From JALZKA01 sp963734015 (GTDB lineage Bacteria > Actinomycetota > Thermoleophilia > Solirubrobacterales > 70-9), in NCBI GenBank assembly GCA_963734015.1, contig CAVTFG010000002.1, positions 124,001 through 188,000 on the forward strand: a DNA stretch of 64,000 nucleotides. The letters are read 5' to 3'. The notes beneath the pieces are model-generated. The model did not search any database and had not been told where the DNA came from. It worked only from the letters and a program-made list of their open reading frames with translations. This document shows, piece by piece, positions 41,613 to 49,678 of the stretch (position 1 is its first letter; each line of letters opens with the position of its first letter). Position numbers and translations under genes: made by a program.

Positions 41613-42992
41613 ATGAACGGCGCCGAGGGCCTCCCGCCGGGGCTTGCACCGCGCCTGGTCGCCTTCTTCGAGGAGCTGCGCGGCGAGGAAGTCGCGGTCG
41701 GAACCGCGGAGATCCTGGACGCCTTCGAGGCGATCCGCACCGTCCCGTGGACGGAGCCGGCCGACTTCCGGGAGGCGCTCGCGACGACCGTGGCGAAGTC
41801 CCAGGACGACCGCCGGATCTTCGACCTCGTCTTCGACCGCTACTTCTTCCGCGTCGCCGAGGCCGAGGCGATCGACCGCGAGCTGCGCGAGGACGACCGC
41901 TACGCGGGAGGCGAGCGCCTCGACCCCGACCAGCTCCGCGACGCCATCCGCCAGGCGATCGCCGAAGGGCGCGAGGGCGAGATGCGCGACCTGGCCCGGC
42001 TCGCGATCGCTGCGTTCGGCCGCCGCGGCGAGGGCTCGGGCGTGGTCGGCGTCGACGTCCAGCGGATCCGCCGCACGCTTGGCCTGCAACCCCAGCCGCC
42101 GGGCGATCAGGACGCCGAGGGCCCGCCGATCGACCGCGAGGGCATCAACCGCTTCGAGCGCCACCTGCGCCGCGAGCTCGAGCGCGCTCTGATCGAGCGA
42201 ACCGAGAAGCTGCCGCCCTCGCGCCCCCTCGCCGAACTCGACCGGACCCTCCCCACCAGCCCCGCGCAGGACCTGGCCGCGGTCCACCGGGCCGTGGCGC
42301 AGCTCAAGCGCCGTCTGGCGACCCTCGGGCACGAGCAACGGGGGCGGCGGCGGAACACCGTGGTCGACATGCGCCGGACGATGCGCGCGTCGCTCGAAAC
42401 CGGCGGTGTGCCGCTGCGCCTGCGGTATCGCGCCAAGCGGCCGCGGCGCCCGGAGATCATCGTGCTCTGCGACGTCTCGACCTCCGTCACGTCGGCGAGC
42501 GTGTTCTTCCTCTCGGTCCTGCACGCGCTCCATGACTCCTTCCGCAAGCTCCGGAGCTTCGTCTTCATCGAGCGGATCTCCGAGGTCACCGAGATCTTCG
42601 AGCGGGAACGTGACTTCCGGCAGATCTCCCTGCGGGTGAGCCGCGAGGGCGGGGTGGCGGACGTATCCGGCTACACGGACTACGGCCGGGTCTGGCGCGA
42701 GTTCTCCGAGGAGGTCGGTGACGAGCTCCACCCGCGCTCGACGGTGATCGTGCTCGGCGACGCCCGAACCAACGGACGCGAGCCCCACGCCGAGATCTTC
42801 GCCGGGATCGCCGAGCGCTCCGGCCGGACGTTCTGGCTCAACCCCGAGCCCAAGCTCTACTGGAACTACGGCGACTCCGTGATGGCCGCCTACGAGCGCC
42901 ACTGCACGGCCGCGTTCGAGTGCTGGACAACCCGCCACCTCGAGGAATTCGTGAACGTCGTCGCGGGCGGCCGGGTGCCGGAGTCGAGCTAG
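41613..42992 (+). CDS. VWA-domain (CoxE-like) protein
   Basis: A 459-residue VWA protein partnering the MoxR ATPase. The C-terminal VWA domain has the MIDAS motif IIVLCDVSTSVTSASVFFLS (DxSxS). STVIVLGDARTNGREPHAEI supplies the other metal ligand. The N-terminal half (RLVAFFEELRGEEVAVGTAE) matches the CoxE family, which also includes helical, Arg-rich segments such as QRGRRRNTVVDMRRTMRASL. It likely acts with MoxR in metal insertion or assembly of an unidentified complex. It ends 10 bp before the riboswitch region. Confidence 0.88.
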   Translation: MNGAEGLPPGLAPRLVAFFEELRGEEVAVGTAEILDAFEAIRTVPWTEPADFREALATTVAKSQDDRRIFDLVFDRYFFRVAEAEAIDRELREDDRYAGGERLDPDQLRDAIRQAIAEGREGEMRDLARLAIAAFGRRGEGSGVVGVDVQRIRRTLGLQPQPPGDQDAEGPPIDREGINRFERHLRRELERALIERTEKLPPSRPLAELDRTLPTSPAQDLAAVHRAVAQLKRRLATLGHEQRGRRRNTVVDMRRTMRASLETGGVPLRLRYRAKRPRRPEIIVLCDVSTSVTSASVFFLSVLHALHDSFRKLRSFVFIERISEVTEIFERERDFRQISLRVSREGGVADVSGYTDYGRVWREFSEEVGDELHPRSTVIVLGDARTNGREPHAEIFAGIAERSGRTFWLNPEPKLYWNYGDSVMAAYERHCTAAFECWTTRHLEEFVNVVAGGRVPESS

Positions 42993-43001
42993 ACTCGTCC
43001 G

Positions 43002-43100
43002 CGTCAACAGGGGTGCTCGCGGGCAAGCGGGCTGAGATAGCGCCAAATCCCCACCCCGGCGCTGACCCTCGGAACCTGTGCGGTAATGCGCGCGGAGGGA
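43002..43100 (+). promoter_or_regulatory. TPP (thi-box) riboswitch
   Basis: The segment has all conserved TPP aptamer blocks in order: GGGGTGCTC (43010-43018), GGCTGAGAT (43030-43038), ACCC, GGAACCTG (43071-43078) and GGTAATGCG (43082-43090). The RBS of the first importer gene (GGAGGGAG) starts right after the last helix, so translational control by sequestration is likely. It lies directly upstream of an ABC importer for a thiamine precursor. Confidence 0.93.
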
Positions 43101-43103
43101 GTG

Positions 43104-43865
43104 ATGACGAGCGCCACCATCGAGATCGCCGACCTGGGCCACGCCTTCGGCCCGCTCAGGGTGATCGACACGCTCGGCCTCTCGATCGAGGCCGGCGAGG
43201 TCGTCGGCCTCGTAGGACCGTCCGGCTGCGGCAAGTCGACCCTTCTCGAGCTCACCTGCGGGCTGCTCGAGCCGGGCGCCGGCAGGCTGCGGGTCGGGGG
43301 GGACGACGGAGCGAACGAGCGTCTGGCGCGGTGCGCCTACATGCCCCAGCGAGACCTGCTCCTGCCCTGGCTCGCGGCGATCGACAACGCCTCGCTCGCG
43401 CCGCGCAATCGCGGTGCGTCACGGGCGGCCGCGCGGGGCGAGGCCGAGCCTCTGTTCGAGCGCTTCGGCCTGGCCGAGTTCGCGCTGGCACGGCCGGACG
43501 AGCTGTCGGGCGGGATGCGGCAGCGGGTCGCGTTCCTGCGCACACTGCTCGCGGGCAAACCGGTCCTCCTCCTCGACGAGCCGTTCGGCGCGCTCGACGC
43601 GATCACCCGGGCCGAGATGCAGCAATGGCTCGCGGCCGCCCTTGATGCCGAGGAGCGCACCTGCGTCCTGGTGACGCACGACGTGGAGGAGGCGCTCTAT
43701 CTGTGCGACCGTGTCGTTGTGCTCTCGGCGCGCCCGGCGCGGGCCGTCGCCGAGCTGCGGCCGGACGACCCCCGCGCCGATGACCGTGACGCCGCGGTCA
43801 CCGATCCCGCCTTCGCGGCCCTGCGCGAGCGCGCGCTCGAGGCGCTCCGGGAGGGCTCGCGATGA
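43104..43865 (+). CDS. thiZ: Thiamine-precursor ABC importer, ATPase
   Basis: A 253-residue ABC ATPase. Walker A is VVGLVGPSGCGKSTLLELTC, Q-loop YMPQRDLLLPW, signature DELSGGMRQRVAFLRTLLAG, Walker B LLLDEPFGALDAITRAEMQQ. It resembles the nitrate/sulfonate/taurine-type subfamily, to which ThiXYZ belongs. ATG 43104 follows GGAGGG; an ATG at 43086 lies inside the riboswitch and is rejected. The TPP riboswitch upstream and the THI5-like binding protein downstream assign the role. Its stop overlaps the permease start (ATGA). Confidence 0.9.
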   Translation: MTSATIEIADLGHAFGPLRVIDTLGLSIEAGEVVGLVGPSGCGKSTLLELTCGLLEPGAGRLRVGGDDGANERLARCAYMPQRDLLLPWLAAIDNASLAPRNRGASRAAARGEAEPLFERFGLAEFALARPDELSGGMRQRVAFLRTLLAGKPVLLLDEPFGALDAITRAEMQQWLAAALDAEERTCVLVTHDVEEALYLCDRVVVLSARPARAVAELRPDDPRADDRDAAVTDPAFAALRERALEALREGSR

Positions 43866-44638
43866 GGCGCGTGTTGCTGCCGGTGGGGCTGATCGTCGCC
43901 CTGCTCGGCCTATGGGAGCTACTCGCCCGCACCGGACTGCTCGCCGACCTGTTCGGCATCAACGAGGCCGCGAGCGACCTGCTGGTCCCCGCCCCGACCC
44001 AGATCGCCGAGGCGCTTTGGGAGGACCGTGATCTGCTCGCCGACAACGGCTGGGTGACGCTCAAGGAGGTCCTGGCCGGGTTCGCGGTGTCGGTGCTGCT
44101 GGGTGTCACCTTCGCGGTCGTGATGCACCTCTCCGACACCGTGCGCCGCGCGTTCTACCCGCTGCTCGTCGCATCGCAGACGATCCCAATCGTCGCAATC
44201 GCCCCGGTCCTCGTGATCTGGCTCGGATTCGGGATCGGCCCTAAGCTCGCCGTGATCGCGCTGATCTGCTTCTTCCCGATCACCGTCAACACCTTCGACG
44301 GGCTGCGCTCGGTCGACCCGGCCGCGATCCGCATGATGCGAACCCTCGACGCCGACCGGAGGGCGATTCTGCGGCGGCTCGAGCTACCGGCGGCGCTCCC
44401 GTACTTCTTCAGCGGCGCCAAGGTGGCAATCGCGGTGGCCGTGATCGGCGCGGTCTTCGGCGAGTTCGTGGTGGCCAACGAGGGGCTCGGCGACGTCATC
44501 CGCCAGGCGCAGGCGCAGCTCCTGACCGCGCGGGTGTTTGCCGCGGTGGTCGTGCTCTCGGCTTTCGCGATCGGCCTGTTCGGGCTGCTCTCGCTGCTCG
44601 AGCGCCGCTATGCGTGGTGGGGAGCGAGAGGGATCTGA
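43862..44638 (+). CDS. thiX: Thiamine-precursor ABC importer, permease
   Basis: A 258-residue permease with six hydrophobic segments, for example LLPVGLIVALLGLWELLART and VLLGVTFAVVMHLSDTVRRA. The coupling motif reads RMMRTLDADRRAILRRLELP. The family EFVVANEGLGDVIRQAQAQL block is present near the C-terminus. It overlaps thiZ by ATGA. Its stop TGA overlaps the ATG of an inserted mini-ORF element (TGATG at 44636-44640) instead of directly overlapping thiY. Confidence 0.9.
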   Translation: MRRVLLPVGLIVALLGLWELLARTGLLADLFGINEAASDLLVPAPTQIAEALWEDRDLLADNGWVTLKEVLAGFAVSVLLGVTFAVVMHLSDTVRRAFYPLLVASQTIPIVAIAPVLVIWLGFGIGPKLAVIALICFFPITVNTFDGLRSVDPAAIRMMRTLDADRRAILRRLELPAALPYFFSGAKVAIAVAVIGAVFGEFVVANEGLGDVIRQAQAQLLTARVFAAVVVLSAFAIGLFGLLSLLERRYAWWGARGI

Positions 44639-44694
44639 TGAGCGACGTAAGGCGCGAAACAAACCTTGCCCCTCCGGCAGGAGCGTGGATCTGA
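44638..44694 (+). repeat. Dispersed mini-ORF element, family 1, copy D, with 12-bp direct repeats
   Basis: A 19-codon mini-ORF, MSDVRRETNLAPPAGAWI, whose ATG overlaps the thiX stop and whose stop overlaps the thiY ATG, both as TGATG. The perfect 12-bp repeat GGATCTGATGAG flanks it (44631-44642 and 44687-44698). Removing one repeat plus the element would restore a direct thiX-thiY TGATG overlap. Compared with copy C, four of the codon differences are synonymous. Confidence 0.85.
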
Positions 44695-45725
44695 TGAGAG
44701 GACGACGCTTGAGCAAGGCAGGGAGGATCGGCGGGGCGGCGCTCTGCATCGCGGCGTTCGCGATCGGTGCCGGCTGCGGCGAGAAGGATGAGAACACGCG
44801 GGGCGGCGGCACGGAGTCGTTCGAGCTCGCGCTCGACTTCTACGTCAACCCCGATCACGCCGGGATCTACGCCGGGCTCGAGAACGGGCGCTTCGAGGAG
44901 GCCGGGCTCGACGTCACGCCCCGCGTCCCTTCCGACCCCGCCGCCCCGATCAAGCTGGTCGCCGCCGGCCAGGCCGACCTCGCGATCTCGTACGCGCCCG
45001 AGGTGCTGATCGCCCGCGACCAAGGCCAGCCCGTCGTGGCCGTCGCGGCCCTCGTCCCCACCCCACTCACCTCGCTGATCTCGCTGCCCGAGGGTGGGAT
45101 CGCCCGGCCGGCCGACCTGCGCGGGAAGACGATCGCGACCGCCGGCATCCCCTACCAGCAGGCGTTCCTGGACGCGATCCTCCGTGCGGAGCGGATCGAC
45201 TCCGACGAGGTCGAGACCCAGAACGTCGGTCTCGGCTTGCTGCCGGCCGTGATCTCGGGTCGAGCCGACGCGATGCTGGGAGGCTTCCGGAACGTGGAGG
45301 GCGTCGACCTCACCGAGCGTGGCCTGAAGCCGCGGATCGTGCCCGTCGACGAGCTCGGGATCCCCACCTACAACGAGCTGGTGTTGGTCGCCAACTCGGA
45401 CCGGGTGGCGGACGATCCCGAGGCGATCCGCCTCTTCATCGCGGCGCTCGAGCAGGGAACGCTCGACGCTGTCCACGACCCGGAGGCGGCCACCGAGGCC
45501 GTGCTCGCCGCCGGCGACGGCCTCGATCCCGAGCTGACCGCCGCGGAGATCGACGTGACTCTGCCGCTGCTCCGGCCGGAATCGAACCGCCCGTACGGCT
45601 ACATGAACGGGCGCGAGTGGGAGGAATTCGCCGGCTTCCTCGCTGACGAGGGTGTGATCGGCGCGCTACCCGAGATGGACGACGTGCTGACGAACGACCT
45701 GCTCCCCGGGGAGGTGCCCGACTGA
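44694..45725 (+). CDS. thiY: Thiamine-precursor (THI5/NMT1-like) binding lipoprotein
   Basis: A 343-residue periplasmic-type binding protein, membrane-anchored by a lipobox (ALCIAAFAIGAGCGEKDENT). The mature part starts ELALDFYVNPDHAGIYAGLE, typical of NMT1/THI5-like ThiY proteins that bind formylaminopyrimidine precursors of thiamine. It continues KLVAAGQADLAISYAPEVLI and FRNVEGVDLTERGLKPRIVP. ATG 44694 overlaps the mini-ORF stop. It completes the riboswitch-controlled thiZ-thiX-thiY operon. The exact ligand (HMP, FAMP) is not resolved. Confidence 0.9.
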   Translation: MRGRRLSKAGRIGGAALCIAAFAIGAGCGEKDENTRGGGTESFELALDFYVNPDHAGIYAGLENGRFEEAGLDVTPRVPSDPAAPIKLVAAGQADLAISYAPEVLIARDQGQPVVAVAALVPTPLTSLISLPEGGIARPADLRGKTIATAGIPYQQAFLDAILRAERIDSDEVETQNVGLGLLPAVISGRADAMLGGFRNVEGVDLTERGLKPRIVPVDELGIPTYNELVLVANSDRVADDPEAIRLFIAALEQGTLDAVHDPEAATEAVLAAGDGLDPELTAAEIDVTLPLLRPESNRPYGYMNGREWEEFAGFLADEGVIGALPEMDDVLTNDLLPGEVPD

Positions 45726-45728
45726 GGC

Positions 45729-46676
45729 CTACGCCGCGTCCGCGTAGCGGTCCGGGGCCATCTTGAGGCCGTGGGCAAGGCTGATTGCGCTCGAGTAGTG
45801 GCTCAGCGAGTAGACGCCTGCGAGGGCGCGGAACGGCGCGTACGGCGCGTAGAACTCCTCGACCTCCTCGACGGTCGCCCGGCGTCCCAGGCCGGTGACG
45901 ACGCCGACCAGCTTCACGTAGGCGAGGTCGCCCGCCGGCAGTGAGTCGGGCTCGCCCCGCCCGAACAGACCCAGGCATTGCAGCGTCCAGGGACCGATCT
46001 CGCCGATCCGCTCGAAGCGGGCGTCACCGGCGGAGTCGGCCGGATCAGCGCGTCCGTCAGCCACCTCGCGAGCGCACTTGACCATGGCGATCGCGCGGGC
46101 CGGGGCGAGGTCGCACGCGGCCAGCTCGGCCGGCGCGAGGCCGGCTACCCTCGCCGGCGTCGGGACGTCGCGCAGCGGGCGGCGCTCGGTACCTCTCCCC
46201 CGCCACTCCGATTCGACGCCCCACCGGCGGACCATCCGGCGCTGGATGACGGCGGCGCGCGACGACTCGATCAGCTGCTCGGTGATCGCCCAGACGAGCG
46301 CCTCCCACGCGACCGGGCGGCGCTTCGGCCGCAGCCAGGGACGGCGGCGGATCGCCGGGCCGATGAACGGGTCGCGCTTGAACTCGTCGTAGAACGGGCG
46401 CATGTCGTCGTCGACGGCCAGGGCGAACCGCATCCGCGCCACCGCCTGCTCGAGGATCCCGGCGTCGCACTCATCCTCGACCGCGACCGCCCGGATCGCC
46501 ACCGCGCCGCTCCGCCGCTGCCAGCCGTGCACGACCACCGCCTCGCCGTCGACGTGGAGCAGCCTCGTGAGGACGCCGCCGCTCGAGCGCATCACGCCGT
46601 CGGCCCGCCCGCGCGTGGACAGCCGGTAGGGACAGCCGGGCGTGACCTCGATCTCGAGTGACGGCGGCGGGCTCAT
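45729..46676 (-). CDS. alkA: AlkA-type DNA-3-methyladenine glycosylase
   Basis: A 315-residue HhH-GPD base-excision glycosylase. The helix-hairpin-helix and catalytic Asp region reads IGEIGPWTLQCLGLFGRGEP then DSLPAGDLAYVKLVGVVTGL. The N-terminal AlkA-like half is more diverged. RPVAWEALVWAITEQLIESS matches the family segment that precedes the hairpin. It removes alkylated bases. It is convergent with thiY (3 bp apart). No Ada domain is fused. Confidence 0.85.
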   Translation of the reverse strand: MSPPPSLEIEVTPGCPYRLSTRGRADGVMRSSGGVLTRLLHVDGEAVVVHGWQRRSGAVAIRAVAVEDECDAGILEQAVARMRFALAVDDDMRPFYDEFKRDPFIGPAIRRRPWLRPKRRPVAWEALVWAITEQLIESSRAAVIQRRMVRRWGVESEWRGRGTERRPLRDVPTPARVAGLAPAELAACDLAPARAIAMVKCAREVADGRADPADSAGDARFERIGEIGPWTLQCLGLFGRGEPDSLPAGDLAYVKLVGVVTGLGRRATVEEVEEFYAPYAPFRALAGVYSLSHYSSAISLAHGLKMAPDRYADAA

Positions 46677-46687
46677 CGCCGCCGTAT

Positions 46688-46993
46688 CTAGCGGCCGAGC
46701 AGGTGAACGTCGACCAGGAACGAGCGGCTGGCGATGATCTCGTTCTGCTTCTGGCGGCGGAGGAGCCCGCGCTTCGGGCGCTTCGGCGTCGCGACCCGCG
46801 ACGCGGCCTTGACCACGGCCACCGTGGCCGCGCCGGCGACGACGCCGCCGGCCGCTGCGATTGCGACGGTGCGCGCCTCGCTGCCGAGCAACGAGATGTC
46901 GCCGGCGTCCCGCGTCGCCGGCAGGGGAGCCACCGTTGGAGCCTCGCCGGTCTCCTCTTCAACGGCCGTCGCTTCGAGAACCTCTTCCGCCAT
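46688..46993 (-). CDS. Small membrane protein, unknown
   Basis: A 101-residue protein from ATG 46993 (MAEEVLEATAVEEETGEAPT) with an acidic N-terminus, one membrane helix (VAIAAAGGVVAGAATVAVV) and a basic segment after it (ASRVATPKRPKRGLLRRQKQ). Similar small proteins are scattered in actinobacterial genomes without known function. It sits just upstream of alkA on the same strand. An upstream TTG/ATG-extended frame to 47056 is less likely. Confidence 0.55.
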   Translation of the reverse strand: MAEEVLEATAVEEETGEAPTVAPLPATRDAGDISLLGSEARTVAIAAAGGVVAGAATVAVVKAASRVATPKRPKRGLLRRQKQNEIIASRSFLVDVHLLGR

Positions 46994-47065
46994 GACCCCG
47001 CAGGCTACACCTGACCTCGGCGCGTTCCACGTCCCGGACGCCCGGGGAATCCCCACTTAGCGGGA

Positions 47066-48200
47066 TCACTCATCCAGGTCCTTCTCGTAGATCCGGTAGC
47101 GCTGCACGATCCGGCCGCCCATCCCCTCCATCGCCCGGTTCATCGGCTTGTTCGTCTCGAGGATCCAACCCATGTGGCCGCCCCCCGGACCGGGATCCTG
47201 GGCCGCCTCGAGGTGGCGTTCGTACAGCGCGGCCGCCACGCCGAGGTGCTGGTGCTCCGGCAGGACGCCGAGGGCGAATACCCGCAGCCGGGTCGATATA
47301 GCGCCTGCGGCGCAGGAAGTGCCACCAGCCCGTCGGCAGCAGGCGCCCCTTCATGTGCGCGAGCGCCTGGTCCACGTCGGGGAGCGTCAGCGCCGCCCCG
47401 ACCACCTCGCCGTCCTTCTCCGCGATCATCGCCCACGTCTCGTCGAGCACCGGCTTCAGGTTCTTCGCCTGGAACTTGACCTCTGCCTCGGTGATCGGCA
47501 CGAAGCCCCAGTTTCGGCCCCACGCGACGTTGTAGACCCCCATGAAGCGCGCCACCTCCGCCTCCAGGTCGCGCTTACGCATCTGGCGGACCACCACCCC
47601 CTGCTCGCGGGAGTGCTGGGCCGCCGCGTGGATCATCGGGGTGAACTCGTCGCCCTCCTTCAGGTCGCCGAACCACAGCTCCCACATGAAGAGGTCGATC
47701 CGCTTGGCGAGCCCCCGGGCCTCGAGCAGCTCCCGGTAGTACGGCGGGTGCCAGGGCTCGAGGATCATCGACGGCTCGTCGTATCCCTCGATCAGGAGGC
47801 CGCACTCGTCGTTCAACGTGAAGTCCATCGGCCCCAGCAGTCGGGCACGCCCCTTCGCGCGCACCCACTCCGCAGCCGTATCGAGAAGCGCGACGGCCAC
47901 CTCCGGGTCGTCCTCCGAGTCGAAGAACCCGAACATCCCGTCGCTGCCGCCCTGGAACTCGTCCCAGCGGTCGTCCACCTGCGCCGTGATGCGACCGACC
48001 GCCCGCCCGTCGCGCTCGGCCAGGAAGTACTGCGCCTCCGCGTGCTCGAACCAGGGGTTCTTGCCGCGGTCCAGGAACGCACGGCGCTCGAAGATCAGCG
48101 GCGGCACCCATTGCGGGTCGCCGGCGCGAAGGCGGAAGGGAAGCTTGATGAAGGCGTCGAGGTCGCGACGACCCTCGACGGCACGGACGGAAACGGGCAT
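47066..48200 (-). CDS. GNAT-like acyltransferase family protein (frame disrupted)
   Basis: A 377-residue protein after restoring one extra base near 47290-47292 (GACCCGG, minus strand). It opens VSVRAVEGRRDLDAFIKLPF, and contains RRAFLDRGKNPWFEHAEAQY, GPMDFTLNDECGLLIEGYDE and MILEPWHPPYYRELLEARGL. One frame over it continues LRVFALGVLPEHQHLGVAAA and ends GWILETNKPMNRAMEGMGGR with a normal stop at 47066. The C-terminal part has the GNAT acetyl-CoA-binding order (GVAAALYER). The family is conserved in actinobacteria and other phyla with unknown substrate. ATG 48200 is used; GTG 48203 is an alternative. Confidence 0.8.
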
Positions 48201-48218
48201 CACGGCAAGCTATCGCCT

Positions 48219-48270
48219 GTGAGGCGGAGCCCGAAGGGCGAAGCCGAGCTCCGGCGTTGTTGAGCCGGCT
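48219..48270 (+). repeat. Dispersed mini-ORF element, family 2, copy R4
   Basis: GTG 48219 opens a 15-codon mini-ORF MRRSPKGEAELRRC stopping at 48263. The right end TCCGGCGTTGTTGAGCCGGC is shared with R1 and R3. Length equals R1 exactly (45 bp). Here it lies between two divergent genes, 27 bp before the oxoamine synthase ATG, so there is no upstream gene to couple with. Confidence 0.72.
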
Positions 48271-48296
48271 TGTCTCGCTCTGGGACACTTCGAGCC

Positions 48297-49553
48297 ATGA
48301 GCGAGACGCGCCCCGCGATCGACGTATTCGAGAAGGCCCGCACGCACGACCGCCTCGAGCAGCTCGAGGCCGCCCGCGAGGGCGATCTCCTCCCGTACTT
48401 CCGGCTGATCGAGTCCGAGGCCGGGCCGCTGATGGAGGTCGAGGGCGGCGAGAAGGTGATGCTCGGCTCCAACAACTATCTCGGCCTGACCGGCGACGAC
48501 CGCGTCAAGCAGGCGGCGCGCGACGCACTCGAGCGCTACGGCACCGGGCTCACGGGCTCGCGCTTCCTGAACGGGACGACGCCGCTCCACATCGAGCTCG
48601 AGCGCGAGCTCGCCGAGTGGATGGGAACCGAGGACGTGATCGTCTTCACGACCGGCCACCAGGCGAACGTCGGCTGCCTCGGCACGATCCTGGGGCCGAG
48701 CGACACCGTGATCTGCGACTCGGCAGACCACGCCTCGATCCTGGACGGCGTGAAGATCTCGGGCGCGAAGCTGCGCCCGTTCCGCCACAACCAGATGCCG
48801 AAGCTCGAGCGGATGCTCGAGCGCGCGGCCGGCGACGGCGGCGGGGTCCTCGTCGTCGTCGACGGAGTCTTCTCGATGGAGGGCGACGTCTGCGACCTGC
48901 CCTCCGTCGTCGAGCTCTGCGAGCGGTACGGCGCCCGACTCATGGTCGACGAGGCGCACGCCGTCGGCGTCCTCGGCGCCCGGGGCGCCGGCTCCGCCGA
49001 GCTGTTCGGCCTCGAGGACCGCGTGGACCTGCGGATGGGCACGTTCTCGAAGAGCCTCGCGTCGTGCGGCGGCTTCATCGCCGGGTCGTCCGAGGTAATC
49101 GACTTCCTGCGGATTTCGTCGCGGCCGTTCATCTTCACGGCGTCGGCCGTTCCGGCCGCGGTCGGCGCCGCGCTCGGCGCGCTGCGGGTGATCCGCTCCG
49201 AGGGACCGGAGCTGATGGCCCGGCTGCTCGGCAACGCCGCATACCTGCGCCAGGGTTTCCGCGACCTCGGCCTCCAGGTGATCGAGCCGGGCAGGCTCCC
49301 CGACGGAACGGAGGCGAACACGCCGGTGGTTCCGGTCCTGGTGGGCGAGGACTGGCAGGCGGTGTTGTTGTGGAAGGCGCTTTTCGACGCGGGCGTGTAC
49401 ACGAACGTCGCGCTCCACCCCGCGGTGCCGCCCGGGGCGGCGCTGCTTCGCACTTCATTGATGGCCACGCACGAGCGCGCGCATCTCGATCGCGCGCTGG
49501 TCGTCTTCGAACGCGTCCTCGCGGATTTCCCAGACGTCCCGCGCTCCGAGTAA
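48297..49553 (+). CDS. Alpha-oxoamine synthase (PLP-dependent; KBL/BioF/SPT family)
   Basis: A 418-residue PLP enzyme condensing an acyl-CoA with an amino acid. Signatures are VMLGSNNYLGLTGDDRVKQA, YGTGLTGSRFLNGTTPLHIE, DSADHASILDGVKISGAKLR, RLMVDEAHAVGVLGARGAG and the Schiff-base Lys in MGTFSKSLASCGGFIAGSSE. The choice between 8-amino-7-oxononanoate synthase, glycine C-acetyltransferase and serine palmitoyltransferase cannot be made from sequence alone; no biotin genes are adjacent. The N-terminal LEAAREGDLLPYFRLIESEA stretch is seen in SPT-like bacterial members. Confidence 0.85.
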   Translation: MSETRPAIDVFEKARTHDRLEQLEAAREGDLLPYFRLIESEAGPLMEVEGGEKVMLGSNNYLGLTGDDRVKQAARDALERYGTGLTGSRFLNGTTPLHIELERELAEWMGTEDVIVFTTGHQANVGCLGTILGPSDTVICDSADHASILDGVKISGAKLRPFRHNQMPKLERMLERAAGDGGGVLVVVDGVFSMEGDVCDLPSVVELCERYGARLMVDEAHAVGVLGARGAGSAELFGLEDRVDLRMGTFSKSLASCGGFIAGSSEVIDFLRISSRPFIFTASAVPAAVGAALGALRVIRSEGPELMARLLGNAAYLRQGFRDLGLQVIEPGRLPDGTEANTPVVPVLVGEDWQAVLLWKALFDAGVYTNVALHPAVPPGAALLRTSLMATHERAHLDRALVVFERVLADFPDVPRSE

Positions 49554-49570
49554 CCGAAAACGCCATTCCG

Positions 49571-49590
49571 TCTACCCCGGTATGGGTAGA
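49571..49590. repeat. Inverted repeat after the oxoamine synthase gene
   Basis: TCTACCC-CGGTAT-GGGTAGA, perfect 7-bp arms 18 bp past the stop codon. It may be a weak terminator (no U-tract) or an operator for the promoter downstream. Confidence 0.45.
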
Positions 49591-49596
49591 TATCGC

Positions 49597-49614
49597 TTGT
49601 CCACTTGTGAACAA
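49597..49614. promoter_or_regulatory. Abutting inverted pair of DnaA-box-like sequences
   Basis: TTGTCCACT (forward) is directly followed by TGTGAACAA, whose reverse complement is TTGTTCACA. Each matches the high-GC DnaA box TTGTCCACA at 8 of 9 positions. They lie about 65 bp upstream of the promoter of the IHF-like gene. Only two boxes are present and no dnaA or dnaN gene is near, so a regulatory use is likelier than an origin. Confidence 0.4.
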
Positions 49615-49678
49615 GCTGTCAACGCGTTCAAAAAAGCTGCTCGTAGCGAACGAACGAAGCTCAGATGGGGGCGTGGCG

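Noticed and set aside
49597..49614. Chromosomal origin of replication
   Set aside because: Only two DnaA-box-like 9-mers, no clear AT-rich unwinding region and no dnaA, dnaN, rpmH or parAB genes nearby.
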